64,000 nucleotides of DNA, taken from the NCBI RefSeq assembly GCF_004127445.1, contig NZ_QEXM01000038.1, positions 304,774-368,773 on the forward strand, given 5' to 3'. Numbering within the stretch: position 1 is the stretch's first letter; every line of letters starts with the position of its first letter. Under the pieces are notes generated by a model. It ran no database searches, was not told the origin of the DNA, and was given only the letters and a program-made list of their open reading frames with translations. Shown in pieces: positions 18,790 to 26,995 of this stretch. This DNA is from Streptomyces alfalfae (GTDB lineage Bacteria > Actinomycetota > Actinomycetes > Streptomycetales > Streptomycetaceae). Made by a program: the position numbers and the translations under genes.

Positions 18790-18819
18790 CTGACAGATCG
18801 ACGCGTCTGTGGTTAGGAT
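18790..18819 (+). promoter_or_regulatory. Sigma-HrdB-like promoter giving a leaderless transcript
   Basis: CTGACA at 18790-18795 and TAGGAT at 18814-18819 are 18 bp apart, close to the Streptomyces housekeeping consensus. The distance from the -10 element puts the transcription start at or next to the ATG at 18827. Confidence 0.6.
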
Positions 18820-18826
18820 TCCGGCG

Positions 18827-18883
18827 ATGAAGAACTTCTCCTCGCACGGAATGGGGGAATCATTCGCGCAAGGTGAGTGCTGA
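18827..18883 (+). CDS. Leaderless 18-codon ORF coupled to the next gene
   Basis: ATG 18827 sits 7 bases after the -10 box TAGGAT, so translation would start at the 5' end of the transcript with no ribosome site. The 18-residue peptide is MKNFSSHGMGESFAQGEC. Its TGA stop (18881-18883) shares a base with the ATG of the next gene (TGATG), a classic coupling arrangement. It may be a regulatory leader rather than a functional peptide. No family is recognisable at this size. Confidence 0.45.
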   Translation: MKNFSSHGMGESFAQGEC

Positions 18884-20379
18884 TGGCACATCACTTCGCG
18901 AACGAGATTCCGCCCCACCTGTCGATGTGGCAGCGCGTCCGTCAGTACGCCGTGCCACCGTCCATGATCGAGACCGCGACCGCACGGCGTGCCGCCGGTG
19001 ACTGGGCGGGAGCCTGCGCCGCCGCACGCGTCGACGTCGACCTCGATCTGCGCGCCGTCCGCAACCGCCACGGCACCGAACTCCTCACCCGCCTCCGCGC
19101 GGATCTGCGTCGGCTGGCGCCCGATCTGCTGCGGTGGCACATGCCCCGCATCGCCCCCGACGGACGGCTCAGGCCGGGCCTCACCCTCTCCCTCGTCCGC
19201 TACGAGAGGGACGCCATCACACCGTTGCACCTGGTCGTACGGACACCTCCGGCCTGGGCGGACGCCGGGCAGCGGATGTCCCTCGCCCTGTGGGACGGGG
19301 CTCTGGCCGCCACCGCCGGGCGTCGGTACGCGGCCCCGCATCCACACCCTCACCCCGACCGGCGCTTCCGGCTCGACCTGCACAGACACCTCTGGGACGC
19401 GAGCCGCAGCGGAGAGCTCGGGCTGCGGAGCGGGGCGGGCGGGGTGACTTCCCCCGAGCCCGGCTGGGCGACGGGCCGTTGGGCGCCCGAGGCGGAGCTG
19501 TTGCTGCGCGCGGAGGGGCTGCCGCGCGGGGCCTTCGCCGTGCGGCTCGGCGCGCGCGGTCACCGGGCCGCGTTCGCACTCGTCGCCCCCGACGCCGGAC
19601 ATGCCCCGACGCTGCGGCCACTGGGCGACGCGCTGCCACCGAGGGAGGTCGCCGCGCTGCCGGTGCTGCCCGAGGCCGCGGCAAGGACCCTGCCCGACCT
19701 GGAGCTGCTGCGGGCAGGGCTGGTCACGTCCGGGTGCCTGCATCCGCTCGTCGCCGCGGCGCTTCCGATGTTCGCCGCGCAGCCGTCGGCCGCCGGGCAG
19801 GCCCCGAAACCCGCCGATCCGCACCGCGTTGAGTGCCGGGGCGAGGTCCACCGCATCGCCCTGCGGGACGGTGTGCTGACCGCCGTCGATCACGACCCGG
19901 ACCAACTGCGCCGCGAAGAACTGCTGGTGGCGTTCGGCGGGCCACCGCTGCCCTGCCTACGGGCCATCGACGCGGTGCACCGCTCGCCGGAGGCGCTGCC
20001 CGCGGTGCGCGAGCGGCTCGGCCACGGGGACGTCACCGGAGCCCTGGCCGTGGTCGAAGGCCTGCTCGGCACCGGGGCGGTCCTGCGCGACGGACCGCTG
20101 AGGGACGCGCTGGAGTCCGCCGCGGCCCGCCGCGTCAACCATGGCCTCTTCCGGGCCGGGCTGGTCAGCGGGGACGCCGGGGCCTGGGCTCGGTCCGGCA
20201 CCGGTCGCGGCTCGGCAGATGACGCCGACTACGGGGATGACGGGGACGACGGGCGCCGCGGCCCGGGCGCCGCGCGTCGGAAAGCGGCTCGCCGCCCTCG
20301 CATCGACCGCCATACGCCCGTCATGACGCGCCGCGAGCGCGGCACCCGATTCCGCCCCCGCACCGGCCTGGCCTGCTGA
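18883..20379 (+). CDS. Uncharacterised protein upstream of the MoxR/vWA pair (498 aa)
   Basis: Start ATG 18883 is preceded by AAGGTGAG (18870-18877) and overlaps the stop of the 18-codon ORF. The N-terminal 100 residues are helical and rich in Arg/Ala (VDLDLRAVRNRHGTELLTRL), then come DGRLRPGLTLSLVRYERDA and a mixed alpha/beta middle (LWDGALAATAGRRYAAPHPH). The last 60 residues are low-complexity: an acidic patch (DDADYGDDGDDG) followed by a strongly basic tail (RRKAARRPRIDRH). I do not recognise a domain. Because it lies directly before a MoxR ATPase and a vWA protein on the same strand, it may be their partner or substrate-recognition protein; that is inference from position only. Confidence 0.8.
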   Translation: MAHHFANEIPPHLSMWQRVRQYAVPPSMIETATARRAAGDWAGACAAARVDVDLDLRAVRNRHGTELLTRLRADLRRLAPDLLRWHMPRIAPDGRLRPGLTLSLVRYERDAITPLHLVVRTPPAWADAGQRMSLALWDGALAATAGRRYAAPHPHPHPDRRFRLDLHRHLWDASRSGELGLRSGAGGVTSPEPGWATGRWAPEAELLLRAEGLPRGAFAVRLGARGHRAAFALVAPDAGHAPTLRPLGDALPPREVAALPVLPEAAARTLPDLELLRAGLVTSGCLHPLVAAALPMFAAQPSAAGQAPKPADPHRVECRGEVHRIALRDGVLTAVDHDPDQLRREELLVAFGGPPLPCLRAIDAVHRSPEALPAVRERLGHGDVTGALAVVEGLLGTGAVLRDGPLRDALESAAARRVNHGLFRAGLVSGDAGAWARSGTGRGSADDADYGDDGDDGRRGPGAARRKAARRPRIDRHTPVMTRRERGTRFRPRTGLAC

Positions 20380-20583
20380 CCCGCCTCGCCCACCGCGACT
20401 CCTGTCCCTACAGCTCGGCGACCGCCCCGCGCGGTCACCGGGCAGCGCCACGGCTCCGTACACCCGTGCCCGCGCAGGTCCACACCTCCGTACGCCGCTT
20501 GCCGCGTGCGCCGTGGCTCCCCACGTCTCCAAGCCCCGGAACGGGCCCGCTCCCGTTCCCCTGACCGACTTCAGGTGATGCCC

Positions 20584-21885
20584 ATGACCACCAGCACGCT
20601 CCTGCCCACTCCGCCCCCGGCCGCCGACACGCCCGTGCCGACGCACTCGGAGCCGTCCGGCGCCGGCGCCCGGCTCGCCGTCGCCGACGACCTGCTGTCC
20701 CTCCTGCGCACGACCACCACCGAACCGCGCCCCGACGAACAGCTCGAAGCGCTCACCCTGGCGGTCTCGGCCGACCTGCCCGTGCTGCTCTGGGGGGAAC
20801 CGGGCATCGGCAAGACCGCGGCGCTGACGCAGCTCGCGGCCTCCCTCGGCCTGCCGTTGACGACCGTGATCGCCAGCGTCCATGAACCGTCCGACTTCTC
20901 CGGGCTGCCCGTCGTGGGCGACGACCCGGCGACGCAGGGCGTGCCGATGGCGCCGCCGCAGTGGGCCGTCGAACTCGTACGCGCGGGGCGGGGGCTGCTG
21001 TTCCTCGACGAGCTGTCCACCGCCACCCCCGCCGTCCAGGCCGCCCTGCTCCGGGTGGTCCTGGAGCGGCGGGTCGGGGCGCTGCAACTGCCCGCGGGGG
21101 TGCGCATCGTGGCGGCCGCCAATCCGCGCGCCTCGGCGGCGGACGGGTGGGAGCTGAGCCCGCCGCTGGCCAACCGTTTCGTGCACCTGTACTGGACGCA
21201 CGACCGTGAGGTGGTGGTGCGCGGCCTCGGCGGGGTGTGGCCGCGTGCCGAGCTGCCCCGGCTGCTGCCGGAGCGGTTGCCGGAGGCGGTGGCGTTCGCG
21301 CGGCGTGTGGTGTGCGGCTTCCTGGAGGCCCGGCCGACGCTGATCCACCGCCTGCCGAGCACCGAGCCGCGGCGGGGCGGGGCCTGGCCGTCACCGCGGA
21401 GTTGGGAGGCCGCGCTGACCCTGCTGGCCTTCGGCACGGCCGCGCACGTCTCCCGGGACGTGCTGGCGCTGCTGGTGCGGGGCGCGGTGGGAGACGGACC
21501 CGGCCTCGAACTCCTCGCGTATCTGGACCGGTTGGATCTGCCGGATCCCGAGACGCTGCTGGTCGATCCGGCAGCCGCCGAGCTGCCCGAGCGCGGCGAT
21601 CTGCGCCAGGCGGCGCTGGACGCGGTGGTGGCGGCCGTCGGGGCGCGGCCCGAGCGCAAGCGGTGGGAGGCGGGTTGGGCGGTGCTGGCCCGCGCGCTGG
21701 AGACCGGCGCGCCCGACCTGCTCGTCGCCCCGGCGACGACGCTGGCCGCGCTGCGGCGCGACGACTGGGAGGTGCCGGACACGGTGGAGCGGCTGACCGG
21801 CGTGGTCGGGCTCGCCCGGCGCGCCGACCGCTCCGTGGAACGGTCCGCGGCGGCGGCCGGTTCCACGGTGGGGACACGCCGATGA
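20584..21885 (+). CDS. MoxR-like AAA+ ATPase (433 aa)
   Basis: An AAA+ domain begins near residue 45. Walker A is LWGEPGIGKTAALTQL, Walker B is GRGLLFLDELSTATPAVQAA, and the sensor region reads VRIVAAANPRASAADGWELS followed by PPLANRFVHLYW, typical of MoxR/RavA-like ATPases. These proteins remodel or activate partner proteins, usually together with a von Willebrand A-domain protein. That partner is the next gene, which overlaps by 4 bases (ATGA at 21882-21885), implying coupled translation in fixed ratio. ATG 20584 is chosen over the ATG at 20578 because the ribosome site AGGTG lies 7 bases upstream. A 204-base gap with no visible gene separates it from the 498-aa protein. Confidence 0.9.
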   Translation: MTTSTLLPTPPPAADTPVPTHSEPSGAGARLAVADDLLSLLRTTTTEPRPDEQLEALTLAVSADLPVLLWGEPGIGKTAALTQLAASLGLPLTTVIASVHEPSDFSGLPVVGDDPATQGVPMAPPQWAVELVRAGRGLLFLDELSTATPAVQAALLRVVLERRVGALQLPAGVRIVAAANPRASAADGWELSPPLANRFVHLYWTHDREVVVRGLGGVWPRAELPRLLPERLPEAVAFARRVVCGFLEARPTLIHRLPSTEPRRGGAWPSPRSWEAALTLLAFGTAAHVSRDVLALLVRGAVGDGPGLELLAYLDRLDLPDPETLLVDPAAAELPERGDLRQAALDAVVAAVGARPERKRWEAGWAVLARALETGAPDLLVAPATTLAALRRDDWEVPDTVERLTGVVGLARRADRSVERSAAAAGSTVGTRR

Positions 21886-23288
21886 CGGGGACCGCGCGAC
21901 GCCCGGAGCCGCGGCAATTGCCTCGCATGGGAACACGGCCGCTGCCTCGCCCGCTGCCCAGGCCGGCGCCGCCGCGCCCGGTGCATGCCACGGCGCCGGG
22001 GCCTCCGCCTGGCTCCAGCGGTGGACCGGGCGGCCGGCCCGGACCCGGGCCGGCGGGCGTCGGGCCAGGACTTCCCCTGGACATGGAGAAACTGCTGTCC
22101 GCCCGGCTGCACGCGGTGAAGGTCCGGCCCTACCTCGCCGACGCGCTCTTCGCCCTGCACGTGGTGGAGGACCGGTCGGTGCCGACGATGGCGGTGGACG
22201 CCCACTGGCGCTGCTACGTCTCCGCCGGTTTCGTGGCGCGCACCCCCGTGGAGGAGTTGGCGGGCGTCTGGGTGCACGAGGTCTCCCACCTGCTCCGGGA
22301 CCACCACGGGCGGGGCGAGCGCTACGCCCGCGAGCACGAGCGGCACGGCCCCGGCGAGCGGTTGCGGCGCAACATCGCCGCCGACTTCGAGATCAACGAC
22401 GACATCTACGGCGACGGCCTGCCCCTGCCCACCGGGGTGGTGCTCCCGTCGCTGCTCCAGCTGCCCGACGGGCTGTTGATGGAGGAGTACCTGCGCACGG
22501 CCTCGATGTCCGGGCTGGCCGCGGAGCTGGCCTGGCTGGACTGCGGCAGCGGCGCCGACGGCCATGAGCGGCCCTGGGAACTCGGGCCCGACGGGGCGCA
22601 CGGACTGACCCGGCAGCAGCGGGACGCGGTGCGTTTCCGGGTCGCGGAGGGGATCAAGGGCCGGCCGGGCAGTGCGCCGGAAGGGTGGCGGCGCTGGGCG
22701 GACGAGGCGTTCCAGCCCCCGCAGCCGTGGCGGCAGTTGCTCGGCTCGGCGATCCGCTCGGCGGCGGGCGCGCCCGGGGTGGGTGAGAACCACAGCTACC
22801 GGCGTCCCTCCCGGCGCTCGGCCGGCGTCCCCGGAGTGGTGTTGCCCAGCCTGCGCCGTACGCCGCCCAGGGTGTGCGTGGTGATCGACACCTCCGGTTC
22901 GGTGAGCGACGCCGAGTTGGGCGCCGCGCTGCTGGAGGTCATGGCTATCGCGCGGGCGGTGGGCGGACGGCGTGACCTGGTCTCGCTGATCTCCTGCGAC
23001 GTGGCGGCCGGGATCGCCGTCCCGCTCTGCCGGGCCGAGCACGTGGAACTGGTCGGCGGCGGCGGGACGGACCTGCGCTCCGGGTTCGCCCGCGCACTGC
23101 GGAGCCGGCCGCGCCCGGATGTGATCGTCGCCCTCACGGACGGCCAGACCCCGTGGCCGTCGGCCCAGCCGGCCTGCCGCACCGTCGTGGGCCTCTTCCC
23201 CCGCGCGGCCCGAAAGGTCGACGAGGAGAACCCGGACCACGTCCCCGACACCCCGCCGCCCTGGGCCCGTGTCGTCGACATCGGCTGA
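21882..23288 (+). CDS. vWA-like protein with HExxH metallopeptidase-like motif (468 aa)
   Basis: A Pro/Gly-rich linker (about 1-65) is followed by a zinc-peptidase-like domain with LAGVWVHEVSHLLRDHHGRG (HExxH) and RNIAADFEINDDIYGDGLP, the pattern of the putative metallopeptidase domain commonly paired with vWA. The C-terminal part is a vWA-like domain with an intact MIDAS: VCVVIDTSGSVSDAELGAAL (DxSxS), GGGGTDLRSGF and VIVALTDGQTPWP. Start ATG 21882 lies within the MoxR stop (ATGA). In related MoxR systems the vWA protein is the ATPase partner; the HExxH domain suggests possible proteolysis, although many members of the family may be inactive. The combination is widespread in actinobacteria but poorly understood. 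Confidence 0.88.
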   Translation: MTGTARRPEPRQLPRMGTRPLPRPLPRPAPPRPVHATAPGPPPGSSGGPGGRPGPGPAGVGPGLPLDMEKLLSARLHAVKVRPYLADALFALHVVEDRSVPTMAVDAHWRCYVSAGFVARTPVEELAGVWVHEVSHLLRDHHGRGERYAREHERHGPGERLRRNIAADFEINDDIYGDGLPLPTGVVLPSLLQLPDGLLMEEYLRTASMSGLAAELAWLDCGSGADGHERPWELGPDGAHGLTRQQRDAVRFRVAEGIKGRPGSAPEGWRRWADEAFQPPQPWRQLLGSAIRSAAGAPGVGENHSYRRPSRRSAGVPGVVLPSLRRTPPRVCVVIDTSGSVSDAELGAALLEVMAIARAVGGRRDLVSLISCDVAAGIAVPLCRAEHVELVGGGGTDLRSGFARALRSRPRPDVIVALTDGQTPWPSAQPACRTVVGLFPRAARKVDEENPDHVPDTPPPWARVVDIG

Positions 23289-23325
23289 GGCTGGGGCGGA
23301 CGGCGGACGGCGGACGCGCGGACGC

Positions 23326-23361
23326 GGGGGAGGGGGGGAGGGGAAGGGGAAGGGGAAGGGG
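23326..23361 (+). repeat. G-rich tract with four GGGGAA-type repeats
   Basis: Between two convergent genes, runs of 4-7 G separated by A or AA (GGGGAA repeated three times) could form a G-quadruplex on the + strand. It probably arose by slippage and may act in ending transcription from both sides; there is no ordinary hairpin here. Confidence 0.6.
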
Positions 23362-23413
23362 ACCCAGGCTCAGCCCACAGGCTCCAGACCCCCAGGCTCC
23401 CGACCCACGGCTC

Positions 23414-24706
23414 TCAGCCCACCGGCTCCCGGCCCACGGGCGTGAAGTCGGGCAGGGTGAGCGCCGAGTGGGCCGGTCGTCCCTCCGCGGCAGGCAGGGT
23501 GCGGAGCCGGCGCAGCATGGCGTTGCGCTGCTCCAGGGCCCGAGCGGTGGTGGGGAAGAGGGACGCGCCGCCCTCGCCGATCTGGTCCTGGTTCATGGTC
23601 ACGAAGCCCCGGGTGTCGCGCTCGTACGCGGCGAAGCCCTCGGCGTGGTCGCGTCCCGCGAGGGAACCGGCGAGCATGTACGCACCGACGAGCGCGAGGC
23701 TCGAGCCCTGCCCGGTGAGGAACGAGGGCGCGTACGCGGCGTCGCCGACCAGCGCGACCCGGCCGCTGGACCAGCGCGGCATGCGGATCTGACTGACCCC
23801 GTCGAAGAACAGGTCGTCCGCCTCGCGCAGAGCGGCGAGCATGCCGGGGACCTCCCACCCCGCGTCGGCGAAGACCGAGGCGACCAGATCACGCTGGGCT
23901 CCCGGATCTCTGAACGCGTCGAACGGCGGCTTGGGGCGGGCGAAGTTGAGGAAGGCGTGCACCTCGTCGTCGCTGTCCCCGACGGCGTAGAGGGCCGCGG
24001 CTCTGCCCGGGGTGTTCCACATCATGACCTCGCGGGAGAGGCCGCGGGTGTTGCGCATGGTGAACCCGGCGAAGCAGTATCCGAGGTACCGGTGGAACCG
24101 CTCCTCGGGGCCGAACAGGAACTCCCGGGTACGTGAGTGCATGCCGTCCGCGCCGAACACCATGGCGAACGTACGCCTGCCGCCCCCGTGGAAGGCGACG
24201 TCGACCCCGTGGCCGGACTGGTCGAGTGTGGCGATGGAGTCGCCGAACAGGAACTCCACGTCGTCACGGACCGCCGCGTGGAGGGCGTGGGTGAGATCGC
24301 CGCGCCGCACCTCGAGGTCTCGTCCCGCGACGCTGCCGGCGGCGGTGTGCGGGTCGACCGAGGCGACCTTGCCGCCGTCCTCGTCGAGGAAGGTGATGCG
24401 CCGCAGGTCGACGTGGGCGTCCCGCAGTCGTGGCAGGAGCCCCATCCTGCGGACGACGTCGAGTGCGGTGCCGCGCACGTCGATGGGGTAGCCACCACTG
24501 CGGAGCGCGGTCGCCTTCTCGATGACCGTGACCGCGTATCCCGCGCGGTGCAGCCAGAACGCGAGGGCGGACCCCGCGATGCCGGCTCCCGATATCAGGA
24601 CCTCACGCCTGCGCGCGGCACCCGTGTCCCTCAGCGGATGGGGGCCCGTCAGGAGACGGTCGTCTGTCAGGGGATGGGCGTCCGTCAGGGGATCGATGCT
24701 GCTCAT
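23414..24706 (-). CDS. FAD-dependent monooxygenase, PHBH fold, with hexapeptide-repeat N-terminus (430 aa)
   Basis: After a 28-residue leader the Rossmann motif reads REVLISGAGIAGSALAFWLH, with the FAD region later as GRVALVGDAAYAPSFLTGQG. This is a class A flavin monooxygenase that would hydroxylate an aromatic or polyketide substrate with NAD(P)H and O2. The leader is four imperfect hexapeptide copies (DPLTDA, HPLTDD, RLLTGP, HPLRDT) encoded by an 18-bp tandem repeat. The start ATG at 24706 overlaps the stop of the upstream MFS gene (ATGA), so the two are translationally coupled. This supports the start even though the repeat is unlikely to be part of the folded enzyme. Regulation is probably through the TetR protein and operator at 26223-26239. 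Confidence 0.88.
   Translation of the reverse strand: MSSIDPLTDAHPLTDDRLLTGPHPLRDTGAARRREVLISGAGIAGSALAFWLHRAGYAVTVIEKATALRSGGYPIDVRGTALDVVRRMGLLPRLRDAHVDLRRITFLDEDGGKVASVDPHTAAGSVAGRDLEVRRGDLTHALHAAVRDDVEFLFGDSIATLDQSGHGVDVAFHGGGRRTFAMVFGADGMHSRTREFLFGPEERFHRYLGYCFAGFTMRNTRGLSREVMMWNTPGRAAALYAVGDSDDEVHAFLNFARPKPPFDAFRDPGAQRDLVASVFADAGWEVPGMLAALREADDLFFDGVSQIRMPRWSSGRVALVGDAAYAPSFLTGQGSSLALVGAYMLAGSLAGRDHAEGFAAYERDTRGFVTMNQDQIGEGGASLFPTTARALEQRNAMLRRLRTLPAAEGRPAHSALTLPDFTPVGREPVG
24630..24701 (-). repeat. 18-bp tandem repeat, four units, inside a coding start
   Basis: Units begin at 24630, 24648, 24666 and 24684, each starting with (G/C)TCAG on the + strand. The period is a multiple of 3, so copy number can change without a frameshift. 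They encode the N-terminal hexapeptides of the flavin monooxygenase. Confidence 0.75.
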
Positions 24707-26100
24707 GCCTTGGCTCCTTTGCTCATGGTGCGGACGACAAGCAGGGACAGCGCGGTGACGACGCCGGCGATGACGAAGCCGGTGACGAAGGACGATTCGG
24801 CCGGGACGTCCGACCCGGAAGGGGTGCCGGCGGTGAGGATCGCGCCACTGGCCTGCACACCCACCGCGTAACCCAGTACACGGGTCACCAGGACCAGGCT
24901 GGTCGCGATGCCGGTGTCACCTCGTTCGACGGAGGTGGCGGTGCTGGTCACCATCGCCGTGACGCACAGGCCGTTGGCCAGCGCGATCAGGACCTTGCCG
25001 ACGACGAGGTGCCAGATCTGCGTGTGGACCGCCGCCAGGGCCAGCAGGGCGGTGACCATCATGACGACCCCGGTGGTGACCACGGCGCGCGAGCCGAAGC
25101 GGCGCACCCCGAGCCCGCTGATCGGCCCGGCCAGCGACGCGGCCACCGCGCCGGGCAGCAGGAAGAAGCCGATCGCGGTGGCACTGGCCCCGAAGCCGTA
25201 CGCGTCGTCGGACACCGCGAACAACTGCGGGACGAGGTAGACCGCCACGGAGGTGCCGACGCAGATCACGAATGTCAGCACGCACGACTTCCACACCGCG
25301 GGCCGTGCCAGCATCCGCAGATCGACCATCGGCGAGGCCGCGCGGCGCTCGACGGCCACCCACGCGATCACGAAGGCGGCCAGGACCACCACGACGGCGC
25401 CGAGCACGAGGGGCCGCGAACCGATGTCGGGCGCCAGCGCGAGGGCGAGCATGAGCGTGACCAGCGTCCCGCTGAAGAGCAGCAGGCCGAGCCAGTCGAC
25501 GCCGGCCCCGTCCGACCTGCCCGGCGGGTCGTGCGGCATCAGCCTGTTCACCAGCAGGGTGGCCGCGATGACGGCGATCGTCGGCAGCGCGAACATCCAG
25601 TGCCGGGACAGCCCTTCCGCCACGGGCCCGGCGGCCAGTGTGCCCGCCATCCCGCCTCCCACGAACAGCCCGCTGACCACCCCGATGGCGACTTTCGCCT
25701 CGTCCGCGGGGAGGTGGGCGCGTACGAGGATGAACGACAAGGGCAGCGCGCCCACCATCGCCCCCTGCAACACCTGGCCGAGCAGCAGGACCGGCAGGTT
25801 CGGCGCCAGCGCGGACACCAGGCCGCCGGCGCTGACCACCGCCATCAGCCGTGTCAGGACCTGTTTTCCGCCGTAGCGGTCGCCTAACTTGCCTGCGATC
25901 GGCGTGATGAGCGCGCCGGTGACGAGAAGCATGATGCTGAGCAACGCCCCTTCGGCGGGGCTCATGTCGAGCTCGCGTTGCAGGAGGGGAAGCGTCGGTG
26001 TCACCACCGACTCCAGAGCGCCGGTGGCAACTGCCAGCATGCCGAGGGCTCCGACAGCGGCCCTTCCGATGCGAACGGGGGGAGCCAGGGTCGTGGTCAT
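24703..26100 (-). CDS. MFS multidrug-type exporter (465 aa), contains a TTA codon
   Basis: The protein has about 12-14 membrane segments. The first loop holds the MFS motif A (ITPIAGKLGDRYGGKQVLTR), and the start (VATGALESVVTPTLPLLQRE) resembles drug:H+ antiporters. Export of a small toxic or self-made compound is likely. Codon 72 (Leu in GKLGDR, bases 25885-25887) is TTA, which in Streptomyces needs the bldA tRNA, so full production may wait for late growth. It is the first gene of a two-gene unit with the flavin monooxygenase (ATGA overlap), a pairing that suggests modify-and-export resistance. It is divergent from the TetR gene across a perfect palindrome. Confidence 0.9.
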   Translation of the reverse strand: MTTTLAPPVRIGRAAVGALGMLAVATGALESVVTPTLPLLQRELDMSPAEGALLSIMLLVTGALITPIAGKLGDRYGGKQVLTRLMAVVSAGGLVSALAPNLPVLLLGQVLQGAMVGALPLSFILVRAHLPADEAKVAIGVVSGLFVGGGMAGTLAAGPVAEGLSRHWMFALPTIAVIAATLLVNRLMPHDPPGRSDGAGVDWLGLLLFSGTLVTLMLALALAPDIGSRPLVLGAVVVVLAAFVIAWVAVERRAASPMVDLRMLARPAVWKSCVLTFVICVGTSVAVYLVPQLFAVSDDAYGFGASATAIGFFLLPGAVAASLAGPISGLGVRRFGSRAVVTTGVVMMVTALLALAAVHTQIWHLVVGKVLIALANGLCVTAMVTSTATSVERGDTGIATSLVLVTRVLGYAVGVQASGAILTAGTPSGSDVPAESSFVTGFVIAGVVTALSLLVVRTMSKGAKA

Positions 26101-26222
26101 GGACGTCCTTTCCGTCTCTGCGGGGCGTGAGGATTCCGGGCGTGCGCGCGCCGTCGCTGTTGTCGCCCCATGGGGCAGGACGCGGCCATGGCGACGCCCC
26201 GCGGCCCCACTCTCCGAAACTA

Positions 26223-26239
26223 CACTACACGGTGTAGTG
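26223..26239. promoter_or_regulatory. Perfect 17-bp palindrome, probable TetR operator
   Basis: CACTACAC-G-GTGTAGTG lies between the divergent MFS and TetR genes. Size and symmetry fit a TetR dimer site. It overlaps the presumed -35 area of the tetR promoter, whose -10 TAGGAT (26249-26254) lies 6 bases before the ATG, suggesting a leaderless regulator transcript. Confidence 0.8.
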
Positions 26240-26260
26240 AAGTTGGGTTAGGATACGGCC

Positions 26261-26908
26261 ATGCCGACCACGAAGACACCGACCACGAAGACACTGCGCG
26301 AGGGGTCCTCGCGGAAGCGGGCCGCCATCCTCGCCGCGGCCCGCGAACTGTTCCTCGCCGACGGGTTCGACCGGTCGAGCGTCGACGCGATCGCCGCCCG
26401 CGCCGAGGTGTCCAAGCGGACGGTCTACGACTACTTCGGCGACAAGCAGACGCTGCTGCAAGCGGTCGTCGACGACGTCGGCCAGTCGCTGATCGCCACG
26501 ATCGGGCGCATCCTCGACGACACGCTGACCGACCCGGCCGAGTCCGCCGACCTGGAGGACGTGCTGGTCACGTTCTCGACGCGCATCGCGACCGACATGC
26601 TCGGCTCGGCGGAGCACGCGACGCTGCGGCGACTGGTCCGGGCGCAGACGGGGCACCCGCCGGACCAGAGCGAGAACCCCATGGCCGACACCCCCGACGA
26701 GGCGCTCGCCGAGCGGTTCGCCGCCTTCGCGGCGGCCGGGCGGCTCGATGTCCCCGACCCCCGGCTCGCGGCCGACCAGTTCATCGCGCTGACCTTCGGC
26801 GTCGCCCTCAACAGGTACGGCTCCGCGAACGCCGCGGAGGACCCCCGCGTCCAGCCGCTCATCGTCGAGGGAGTGCGGACCTTCCTTCGGGCCTACCAGG
26901 CCACGTAG
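26261..26908 (+). CDS. TetR family transcriptional repressor (215 aa)
   Basis: The helix-turn-helix spans residues about 18-62: KRAAILAAARELFLADGFDR, SSVDAIAARAEVSKRTVYDY and FGDKQTLLQAVV. The rest is a helical ligand/dimer domain with a TetR C-terminal pattern (RRLVRAQTGHPPDQSENPMA, AADQFIALTFGVALNRY). It probably represses both itself and the divergent MFS-monooxygenase operon through the 17-bp palindrome, with the exported compound as inducer. The N-terminus has a small repeat (PTTKTPTTKT). A strong hairpin terminator follows at 26956-26995. Confidence 0.9.
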   Translation: MPTTKTPTTKTLREGSSRKRAAILAAARELFLADGFDRSSVDAIAARAEVSKRTVYDYFGDKQTLLQAVVDDVGQSLIATIGRILDDTLTDPAESADLEDVLVTFSTRIATDMLGSAEHATLRRLVRAQTGHPPDQSENPMADTPDEALAERFAAFAAAGRLDVPDPRLAADQFIALTFGVALNRYGSANAAEDPRVQPLIVEGVRTFLRAYQAT

Positions 26909-26955
26909 TACTTGCCCCGGGCCTGCCGGGTCACGTGGCGGTCAAGCGGCGCAAC

Positions 26956-26995
26956 GCGTCGAGCGGACCATGGTCAACCATGGTCCGCTCGACGC
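26956..26995 (+). terminator. 18-bp hairpin terminator after tetR
   Basis: Arms 26956-26973 and 26978-26995 are perfect complements around TCAA. It is the strongest hairpin in this stretch, 48 bases after the tetR stop. Confidence 0.75.

Noticed and set aside
18883..20379. Assigning the 498-aa protein to a named third component of MoxR-vWA systems
   Set aside because: Position suggests it, but no motif I know supports it, so it is left uncharacterised.
24630..24701. CRISPR-like array
   Set aside because: The 18-bp units are contiguous without spacers and code for protein; no cas genes are near. The same holds for the 34-bp repeats at 50439.
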